In this document: positions 34,496 through 40,304 of the stretch, one piece after another | Layout of the letters: every line of letters starts with the position of its first letter | Position numbering within the stretch: the stretch's first letter is position 1 | NCBI GenBank assembly: GCA_048267305.1 | Contig: JBLWXT010000011.1 | Span: forward strand, 67,160-131,159 | Reading direction: 5' to 3' | DNA: 64,000 bases | Origin: Owenweeksia sp048267305 | Lineage (GTDB): Bacteria > Bacteroidota > Bacteroidia > Flavobacteriales > Schleiferiaceae | Program-made: the position numbers and the translations under genes | Notes under the pieces: model-generated | Told to the model about the DNA's origin: nothing | Database searches by the model: none | What the model saw: only the letters and a program-made list of their open reading frames with translations

Positions 34496-34955
34496 TGAGT
34501 TTAAACGCCATCCTTTTTATTTTAGGCAACGGACCCTGGCAATACACCTGGTGACAACTGGCACAGGTAAGTACCATTTCGTTATACGCAATTTTAGCCT
34601 GAGCAGGGGTAAGGGCATTTTCAATTTCCTTAAGGTCATCTTTGTATTGATCGGCCAATGCTTCAAAAGTGTTTCTGTTTTTATCAGAAATCATTCCTTT
34701 AGTGGCAACAGCATCATGCAGGGTGTAAAAGTCTTCCGGAAAACTTGGAGGCATTTCACCATTCTCGAGTTTTTGCTTCAGCTCCAGATTGGTGTCATAC
34801 ATTTTACGCATCAGTAAAACCAGTTCACTGGCCTCAGACATTTCCAGCTTCTTGGTTTCCTTTACCTCAGATTTGGCTTCCGTTTCTGTTGACTGGTTAC
34901 ACCCAATAAAAAAGGATGCCCCAGCGAGGCATCCTGTAATTAATATCTTACGCAT
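34488..34955 (-). CDS. Putative c-type cytochrome lipoprotein
   Basis: Envelope lipoprotein of 155 residues with lipobox FIGC (Cys19). A helical domain (about 45-125) is followed by a single heme-attachment site C131-A-S-C134-H135 close to the C-terminus. That layout, helices first and CxxCH near the end, is like the class II (cytochrome c prime-type) four-helix-bundle cytochromes. It lies between the DUF4920 gene (3-base gap) and mnmD (8-base overlap), so the three are one operon. Electron partner unknown. Confidence 0.75.
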   Translation of the reverse strand: MRKILITGCLAGASFFIGCNQSTETEAKSEVKETKKLEMSEASELVLLMRKMYDTNLELKQKLENGEMPPSFPEDFYTLHDAVATKGMISDKNRNTFEALADQYKDDLKEIENALTPAQAKIAYNEMVLTCASCHQVYCQGPLPKIKRMAFKLNE

Positions 34956-34958
34956 CAG

Positions 34959-35468
34959 TTATGATTTTGGCTTAATGATAACACCGGTGGCCACATAGGT
35001 AACACCTACTTCAGGTTCGGTAATTTCGGCAATCTCCTCTTCCGATTTACCGGCATCTTCAGCAAGGTGCTTCAGCATATCCACATCAGTGGTGGTAACC
35101 TTGGCATACCCTTCCAAAATAGCTGTTTCGCCATCAAGGTTTTTAGGTACAAAAAACTCGTAATCCTTAAAGGATACACGCATTTGCTCGCCATTTCCAA
35201 GGTCCATCTTCATCCAGCAGCCCTTCTTTTGGCAGGATTCAGTTACTATACCTTCCACCTTCATAGCGGCCGAATCCGAACCTTCCATTTTGGTAAGTAA
35301 GTCTGCAACCGGTATTGCTCCCTCATCTGTAATGGAGTCGCCATAGTATTGGTAATCAGGATTTATTTCAGAAACCGCAGTTTCCGTTTCCTCTTCAGTT
35401 TGGTTTGTAGTATTATTGCAGGCTGTAAGCAGGCTCACACTCAAGAATAAAAAGGCTAGCTTTTTCAT
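34959..35468 (-). CDS. DUF4920-family lipoprotein
   Basis: Lipoprotein of 169 residues with lipobox LTAC (Cys17), an acidic Thr/Glu-rich linker, then a beta-rich domain matching what I know of DUF4920: VEGIVTESCQKKGCWMKMDL, then MRVSFKDYEFFVPKNLDG, TAILEGYAKVT. The conserved C-x3-GCW-like pair of Cys suggests metal or redox binding, which would suit its cytochrome-like neighbour, but this is inference. First gene of the DUF4920-cytochrome-mnmD operon. Confidence 0.8.
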   Translation of the reverse strand: MKKLAFLFLSVSLLTACNNTTNQTEEETETAVSEINPDYQYYGDSITDEGAIPVADLLTKMEGSDSAAMKVEGIVTESCQKKGCWMKMDLGNGEQMRVSFKDYEFFVPKNLDGETAILEGYAKVTTTDVDMLKHLAEDAGKSEEEIAEITEPEVGVTYVATGVIIKPKS

Positions 35469-35492
35469 TTTTTTTACTAAATTTTAGGGTTC

Positions 35493-35500
35493 CAAATATA
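35493..35500 (-). promoter_or_regulatory. -7 promoter box of the DUF4920 operon
   Basis: The minus strand reads TATATTTG, an exact TAnnTTTG match, with a predicted leader under 20 bases. No TTTG at -33. Confidence 0.45.
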
Positions 35501-35550
35501 CAAATCTGAAGAATTGTAGCAGCCCCCTCCATAAGAATCATATTATTAGC

Positions 35551-36600
35551 ATGAAAATATCTAAAGTAGAGAAGACAAGAATTGACTCGGTTGATTTTGA
35601 CAACCTCGTTTTTGGTAAGGAATTTAGTGACCACATGTTGGTGTGTAAGTATAAGGATGGTAAGTGGGAAGAGCCGGAAATTAAGCCTTATGGCCCGTTT
35701 AGTTTTACGCCTGCTATGCATACCTTGCATTACGGACAGGCTATTTTTGAAGGCCAGAAGGCCTATTACAGGAAAGATGGTAAAATAAGTATTTTCAGGC
35801 CAGAGGCTAATGCCAAAAGGCTTAATCATTCGGCCAGACGTATGTTTATGCCAGAATATCCGGTAGAACAATTTGTGGAAGGTGTAACCAAGCTGGTTGA
35901 TATTGATCGTGCCTGGGTGCCAACCACACATGGTCATTCACTATATATCAGACCTTTTATGTTTGGTAGTTCTGAGTTTGTTGCCGCTCGTCCTTCAGAT
36001 GAATATATCTTCTGCATAATTATGAGTCCTGTAGGGCCGTACTACTCGGGAGATGTAAAGGTAAAAGTGGAGGAAACCTATACCCGAAGTGCCACAGGTG
36101 GAGTAGGTTCTACCAAGTGTGCCGGTAACTATGGCGGTGCATTTTTTGCAACCGACCAAGCCAAGAAGGAAGGTTACACTCAGGTTATTTGGACCGACCA
36201 CAAGGATCATGAGTTGATTGAAGAATCAGGAACCATGAATGTGGGATTTGTTATAGACGACACCTTTATCACTCCACCCCTAAGTGAAAGAATTTTGGCA
36301 GGTATTACCCGTGAAAGTATTCTTACTTTATTGCGAGATACCAACATTGTAAATAAAGTAGAAGAACGCCCCATAAAGGTAGAGGAGGTTATAGAGGCCG
36401 CCAAGCAGGGAAGACTGCAAGAGGCTTTTGGAATGGGCACGGCAGCTGTAATAAGCCAGATTTCTCAAATTGGTTTTAGAGGTACAGATTATGACGTAGC
36501 AACTCCGGATGATGGTTATGCTGCAAAAATTAAAAATGCCTTAACCGATATCCGTATGGGAGTGGTTGAAGATAAATACAACTGGATGGTGACTTTGTAA
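35551..36600 (+). CDS. ilvE: Branched-chain amino acid aminotransferase
   Basis: PLP-dependent class IV aminotransferase for the last step of Leu/Ile/Val synthesis or the first of their breakdown. It has 349 residues, of the long (BCAT2-like) type. Visible: HTLHYGQAIFEGQKAYYRKD, the PLP lysine in ATGGVGSTKCAGNYGGAF, LIEESGTMNVGFVIDD and the cofactor loop EAFGMGTAAVISQI. It is monocistronic with a strong terminator. Confidence 0.96.
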   Translation: MKISKVEKTRIDSVDFDNLVFGKEFSDHMLVCKYKDGKWEEPEIKPYGPFSFTPAMHTLHYGQAIFEGQKAYYRKDGKISIFRPEANAKRLNHSARRMFMPEYPVEQFVEGVTKLVDIDRAWVPTTHGHSLYIRPFMFGSSEFVAARPSDEYIFCIIMSPVGPYYSGDVKVKVEETYTRSATGGVGSTKCAGNYGGAFFATDQAKKEGYTQVIWTDHKDHELIEESGTMNVGFVIDDTFITPPLSERILAGITRESILTLLRDTNIVNKVEERPIKVEEVIEAAKQGRLQEAFGMGTAAVISQISQIGFRGTDYDVATPDDGYAAKIKNALTDIRMGVVEDKYNWMVTL

Positions 36601-36626
36601 AAAGTAATTCTTTTTGTTTATGATAC

Positions 36627-36657
36627 AACCCGAAGAGAAATCTTCGGGTTTTTTTGT
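36627..36657 (+). terminator. ilvE terminator
   Basis: A perfect 10-bp stem AACCCGAAGA / TCTTCGGGTT with a GAAA tetraloop and a T-run. Confidence 0.93.
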
Positions 36658-36680
36658 TTTCTTGATAGGCTTGTTTGGGC

Positions 36681-36714
36681 TTCGACTAAAGCCTGTCTTG
36701 AGCTTTTAGTCGAA
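36681..36714. repeat. Intergenic hairpin word TTCGACTAAA / TTTAGTCGAA
   Basis: Two perfect 10-base arms enclose a 14-base loop in the ilvE-metK gap. It has no T-run. The rest of the gap (36715-36870) shows no open frame or other clear signal. Confidence 0.65.
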
Positions 36715-36872
36715 AGGTTCAGCCACGGGGCTAGGTGTTTCCGTGAATATGGATATTCCTAAAATCATAAATAAGGGACAGTAGGCAAGCCACAGTGGCA
36801 GTTGTCGCCCTTAGCATTTTATTAGGTAGGGTAAACTCAGGCCAAAGGGAATTCAATGTTTTCTAACAGCAC

Positions 36873-36904
36873 AAAAAAACCGCCCCGGTTTCCCGAAGCG
36901 GTTT
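36873..36904 (-). terminator. metK terminator
   Basis: On the minus strand an imperfect stem AAACCGC...GCGGTTT with a GGGAAACC core is followed by seven T. It lies just after the metK stop. Confidence 0.88.
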
Positions 36905-36923
36905 AAAATCTATTATCTAAATC

Positions 36924-38177
36924 TTAAATCCCAAAAGCAGCTTTCACTTTATCTACATAATCTAGCTTTTCCCATGTAAATAGTTCTACGTCCATGGTTA
37001 CATCTTCACCATTGGTGCCATGGAAAGTTTTAGTAACCGTTTCTGGCGTGCGGCCCATGTGTCCATAGGCAGCGGTTTCGCTATACATTGGGTTACGCAG
37101 CTTTAGGCGTTGCTCAATAAGTCCCGGGCGCATATCAAACACTTCAGAAATCTTCTTGGCAATTTGACCATCCGTCATATCTACTTTTGCGGTACCGTAG
37201 GTATCTACAAAAATTCCCATAGGTTCCACAACGCCAATGGCGTAGGATACCTGTACCAAAATCTGATCTGCTAAACCTGCAGCTACAATGTTTTTGGCAA
37301 TATGGCGGGTAGCATATGCAGCAGAGCGGTCAACCTTGCTTGGGTCTTTTCCACTAAAAGCACCACCACCGTGAGCACCTTTGCCACCGTAGGTATCCAC
37401 AATAATCTTACGGCCAGTAAGCCCGGCATCACCGTGAGGTCCGCCAATTACAAATTTACCGGTTGGGTTAATGTGGTATTTAATATCGTCAGTAAACAGC
37501 TTTTGAAGCTCGGGTTTCAACTTTGCTTTTACTCTTGGTATAAGTATTCCAACTATATCACTCTTAATTTTAGCCAACATGCTGGCTTCCTCCGCAAAAT
37601 CATCATGCTGGGTAGAAACTACAATGTCAGTTATCCTTTGAGGTACGTTGTCATCAGAATACTCAATGGTTACCTGAGATTTTGCATCAGGACGTAAGTA
37701 AGGAATGTCGGTACCCTCTCTTCGCATATCCGCCAGCTCAATCAATATTTTGTGACTTAAGTCAAGAGCCAAAGGCATATAGTTTTCAGTTTCGTTGGTG
37801 GCATAGCCAAACATCATTCCCTGATCACCTGCACCTTGCTCTTCTGGTGTACCACGGTCAACACCCTGGTTAATGTCTGATGATTGTTCATGAATGGCAG
37901 AAAGCACGCCACAGCTATCTGCTGAAAACATGTACTCACCCTTAGTATATCCAATTTTACGGATCACTTCGCGGGCCACTGTTTGCACATCTACATAGGC
38001 CTGCGACTTTACCTCACCGGCAAGTACAACCTGCCCGGTAGTTACCAAAGTTTCGCAAGCCACTTTGGAGTTTTTATCAAAAGCCAAAAAGTGATCAATT
38101 AGCGCGTCAGAAATTTGATCAGCGATTTTGTCCGGATGTCCTTCAGAAACAGATTCTGAAGTAAATAGATAAGCCAT
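36924..38177 (-). CDS. metK: S-adenosylmethionine synthetase
   Basis: Makes SAM from methionine and ATP. It has 417 residues, full length. Family marks are FTSESVSEGHPDKIADQISD at the N-terminus, GAGDQGMMFGYATNET (ATP-binding), FVIGGPHGDAGLTGRKIIVD and GGGAFSGKDPSKVDRSAAY. It is divergent from the SAM-riboswitch-controlled metH operon, so synthesis of SAM and its precursor methionine are side by side. Its 5' leader holds an unexplained hairpin rather than an obvious SAM-I element. Confidence 0.98.
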   Translation of the reverse strand: MAYLFTSESVSEGHPDKIADQISDALIDHFLAFDKNSKVACETLVTTGQVVLAGEVKSQAYVDVQTVAREVIRKIGYTKGEYMFSADSCGVLSAIHEQSSDINQGVDRGTPEEQGAGDQGMMFGYATNETENYMPLALDLSHKILIELADMRREGTDIPYLRPDAKSQVTIEYSDDNVPQRITDIVVSTQHDDFAEEASMLAKIKSDIVGILIPRVKAKLKPELQKLFTDDIKYHINPTGKFVIGGPHGDAGLTGRKIIVDTYGGKGAHGGGAFSGKDPSKVDRSAAYATRHIAKNIVAAGLADQILVQVSYAIGVVEPMGIFVDTYGTAKVDMTDGQIAKKISEVFDMRPGLIEQRLKLRNPMYSETAAYGHMGRTPETVTKTFHGTNGEDVTMDVELFTWEKLDYVDKVKAAFGI

Positions 38178-38237
38178 AGTCTTTCTTTAAATAAAGTTAT
38201 TGTCTTGTTAAACTCCGATAAGATTGTCTGCAGAAAA

Positions 38238-38268
38238 TGGCTAAAGGACACTGCTTTAGCATTTTTTT
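38238..38268 (-). other. Hairpin in the metK 5' leader
   Basis: GCTAAAG (38240-38246) and CTTTAGC (38254-38260) form a 7-bp stem, extended by AAAT/ATTT with one bulge on the minus strand. It sits within the predicted metK leader between the -7 box and the ATG. The plus-strand T-run beyond it could imitate a terminator, but no plus-strand gene enters from the left. Role unknown. Confidence 0.45.
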
Positions 38269-38305
38269 AGGTGGTTGCAATCAGACAAATTTCTCCACGG
38301 GTGGG

Positions 38306-38313
38306 CAAATGTA
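38306..38313 (-). promoter_or_regulatory. metK -7 promoter box
   Basis: The minus strand reads TACATTTG, an exact TAnnTTTG match, giving a leader of about 125 bases, long for this genome. Confidence 0.5.
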
Positions 38314-38468
38314 AAATAAAAATTAAGGAAACCTTTATCCCCTTTGCATACTGTAGAATTTATCCAATAAAGCTTCAGTGTGAATAAAACTTATATGTTG
38401 ATAATCAAAAGTATATGTATTGGGATGATGCAAATTGGGCGAATCTAAGCTATGCCTGACTAAAGACA

Positions 38469-38500
38469 TTTGGAGCGCATTGAAATTTGATGTTAATTTG
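38469..38500 (+). promoter_or_regulatory. Promoter of the metH operon
   Basis: TTTG at 38469-38472 and TTAATTTG at 38493-38500 (one mismatch to TAnnTTTG) are 20 bases apart. The predicted start near 38507 coincides with the first base of the SAM riboswitch. Confidence 0.65.
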
Positions 38501-38506
38501 CTGTAG

Positions 38507-38620
38507 ACTTATCCAGAAAGACTGAGGGAATGGGCCCTATGACGTCTTAGCAACCCGGGCTGGCCGGGTGCTAACTCCTACTCCGTTAAGGATCGCAAGA
38601 TCTGGAGATAGATAAAGTGT
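38507..38620 (+). promoter_or_regulatory. SAM-I (S-box) riboswitch upstream of metH1
   Basis: The conserved core is clear: CTTATCCAGAAAGACTGAGG, then GAATGGGCCCTATGACGTC, TTAGCAACCCGGGCTGG (the GCAACC box), CCGGGTGCTAACTCC and the closing GGATCGCAAGATCTGGAGAT ahead of GATAAAGT, which can pair with the 5' ACTTATC as P1. It controls methionine synthase by SAM. No classical terminator follows; a hairpin over the start codon is the likelier output. Confidence 0.92.
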
Positions 38621-38658
38621 GTTCGTAAAACAATCCTTTATAAAAGAAATCTGGTAAG

Positions 38659-38684
38659 TCATAGCTTAAAAGTTTAAACTATGA
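38659..38684 (+). promoter_or_regulatory. Start-codon hairpin of metH1
   Basis: TCATAG (38659-38664) pairs CTATGA (38679-38684), and TTAAA pairs TTTAA inside, with one C/A mismatch. The paired right arm contains the ATG at 38681. It is a candidate expression platform acting on translation. Competition with the riboswitch P1 arm is inference. Confidence 0.5.
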
Positions 38685-39727
38685 CAAAATCACTATTGGC
38701 CGAAGAGGCTAAAAAAAGAATCCTTGTTTTGGATGGCGCCATGGGCACCATGATACAAGGTTACAAGCTTAAAGAGGAAGATTATCGCGGTGAGCGATTT
38801 AAGGATTACCCAAGTGATCTTAAAGGTAATAACGATCTTCTTTCCATCACTCAGCAACAGATTATTAAAGACATTCATGCCGCTTACTTTGAAGCTGGTG
38901 CTGATATTGTTGAAACCAATACTTTCAACAGTACACGTATTTCCATGGCGGATTATGATATGGAAGATTTGGTGCCCGAACTCAATTATGAGGCCGCCCG
39001 TATTGCCAGGGAAGTGGCGGATGAGTTTACTGCGAGAGAGCCCGAAAAGCCCCGGTTTGTAATTGGTTCCATGGGCCCTACCAATAAAACCGCCAGTCTT
39101 TCGCCTGATGTAAATAACCCTGGTTATCGCGCTATTGACTTTGATACACTGGCCACCAATTATACAGAGCAGGCACGAGCTTTAATTGATGGAGGGGTTG
39201 ATGGACTACTCATTGAAACTGTATTTGACACCCTCAATGCCAAAGCCGCCCTCTTTGCCGTAATGGCCTTGTTTGATGAAATCGGAAGGGAACTGCCCAT
39301 TATGGTTTCGGGAACTATAACCGATGCCAGCGGACGAACCCTAAGCGGACAAACTGCCGAAGCATTCCTTATTAGTATTTCACATGCTCCCTTATTTTCA
39401 GTAGGACTGAATTGTGCCTTGGGAGCTTCACAACTTCGTCCGTATTTACAGGTTTTATCCCGCAATAGCGGATTTAATATTAGCGCCCACCCCAATGCGG
39501 GCTTACCTAATGCCTTTGGAGAATATGATGAAACTCCCGAAAAAATGGCCGCTCAAATAAAGGAATATCTGGATTTGGGTTTGGTGAATGTTATTGGTGG
39601 TTGTTGTGGTACAGGGCCGGAGCATATTAGGGCAATAGCAGATTTGGTTAAGGAGTATGAGCCGAGGAAGGCAAATAGTCCTCAGTCGATAGACCACAGT
39701 ACGGAGACGACAGTGTTTAATTCATAG
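38681..39727 (+). CDS. metH1: Methionine synthase, homocysteine-binding half (split MetH)
   Basis: Homocysteine S-methyltransferase domain of cobalamin-dependent methionine synthase as a separate 348-residue protein. Visible: VLDGAMGTMIQGYKLKEEDY at the start, the zinc Cys in VGLNCALGASQL and the zinc pair in VIGGCCGTGPEHIRAIADLV. A two-gene MetH is the usual arrangement in many Bacteroidota. The last ~15 residues (ANSPQSIDHSTETTVFNS) are not family sequence: they read through a repeat word that recurs downstream of the next gene, so the natural C-terminus has probably been replaced. First gene of the SAM-riboswitch operon. Confidence 0.95.
   Translation: MTKSLLAEEAKKRILVLDGAMGTMIQGYKLKEEDYRGERFKDYPSDLKGNNDLLSITQQQIIKDIHAAYFEAGADIVETNTFNSTRISMADYDMEDLVPELNYEAARIAREVADEFTAREPEKPRFVIGSMGPTNKTASLSPDVNNPGYRAIDFDTLATNYTEQARALIDGGVDGLLIETVFDTLNAKAALFAVMALFDEIGRELPIMVSGTITDASGRTLSGQTAEAFLISISHAPLFSVGLNCALGASQLRPYLQVLSRNSGFNISAHPNAGLPNAFGEYDETPEKMAAQIKEYLDLGLVNVIGGCCGTGPEHIRAIADLVKEYEPRKANSPQSIDHSTETTVFNS
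39683..39700. repeat. Left copy of 18-base word bracketing the four-helix-bundle gene
   Basis: CAGTCGATAGACCACAGT lies inside the 3' end of metH1. The right copy, CAGTGAATAGACCACAGT at 40140-40157, matches 16 of 18 bases. Confidence 0.8.
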
Positions 39728-39775
39728 GGGAGTGCCCAACGAGAATATTAAATAATAACTCAAAAACAGTTTACT

Positions 39776-40105
39776 ATGGCTTTTAAATTCGAAAACCTGA
39801 TTGCATGGCAAAAGTCCCTTGATTTCACTTTGGATGTGCATAACCTTACCGGAAAATTTCCAACGGAGGAGAAGTACATTCTCACTTCGCAAATAAAGAG
39901 AGCTGCAGATTCAATAAACTTAAATGTTGCTGAAGGGTCTACCGGTCAGAGCGATAAGCAGTTTTTATCATTTTTGGGCTACGCCATTCGTTCGGGTATC
40001 GAAGTAGTCTCTTGTCTCTACACCGCTCACAAAAGGGAATTGATTAATGACGAGGAATTTAGAAAAATGTATAACAAAGCAGAAGAGGTGATTAAGATTA
40101 TTTAA
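39776..40105 (+). CDS. Four-helix-bundle protein (23S rRNA intervening-sequence / S23 family)
   Basis: A 109-residue protein of the family found in 23S rRNA intervening sequences and related to the accessory Avd proteins of diversity-generating retroelements. Family text is FENLIAWQKSLDFTLDVHNL, then SQIKRAADSINLNVAEGSTG, FLSFLGYAIRSGIEVVSCL and a helical C-terminus. Four amphipathic helices are evident. No reverse transcriptase or variable repeat lies nearby, so no DGR. It separates the two metH halves and is bracketed by copies of a repeat word, so it looks like an inserted cassette in a housekeeping operon. Function unknown; nucleic-acid binding is a family-level guess. Confidence 0.88.
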   Translation: MAFKFENLIAWQKSLDFTLDVHNLTGKFPTEEKYILTSQIKRAADSINLNVAEGSTGQSDKQFLSFLGYAIRSGIEVVSCLYTAHKRELINDEEFRKMYNKAEEVIKII

Positions 40106-40139
40106 GGACTTAGAAACTCGGTAAAGGCTGATTAGTCAA

Positions 40140-40296
40140 CAGTGAATAGACCACAGTCAACAGCGTTTGGCTAATTGGTAGGACTGTGGACTATAGGCTA
40201 TGGACTGAAATCTACCAGCTATAAAACAAAAATGAAACGTATCAAACAATCCACAAAGTGCCGCAAACTATGGACAGTGGACTATTGACTATAAGC
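40140..40296. repeat. Right-hand repeat cluster after the four-helix-bundle gene
   Basis: The gap holds the right copy of the 18-base word (40140-40157), its reverse complement form GACTGTGGACTAT (40182-40194, 12 of 13 paired with ATAGACCACAGTC at 40146-40158), and more variants such as CTATGGACAGTGGACTATTG near 40267. No coding frame. A large hairpin could form. Confidence 0.8.
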
Positions 40297-40304
40297 TTGT
40301 TGAA

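Noticed and set aside
38238..38268. Plus-strand terminator before the metH promoter
   Set aside because: Stem and T-run look like one, but the gene to its left (metK) is on the minus strand, so no plus-strand transcript needs ending; it was kept as a metK leader hairpin.
38190..38313. A SAM-II riboswitch in the metK leader
   Set aside because: Only short fragments match (CTGATT, TGCTAAAG); the pairing pattern of SAM-II could not be drawn. It is left as a question in the findings.
39776..40105. A diversity-generating retroelement around the Avd-like four-helix-bundle gene
   Set aside because: No reverse transcriptase gene and no template/variable repeat pair with A-specific differences lie nearby.
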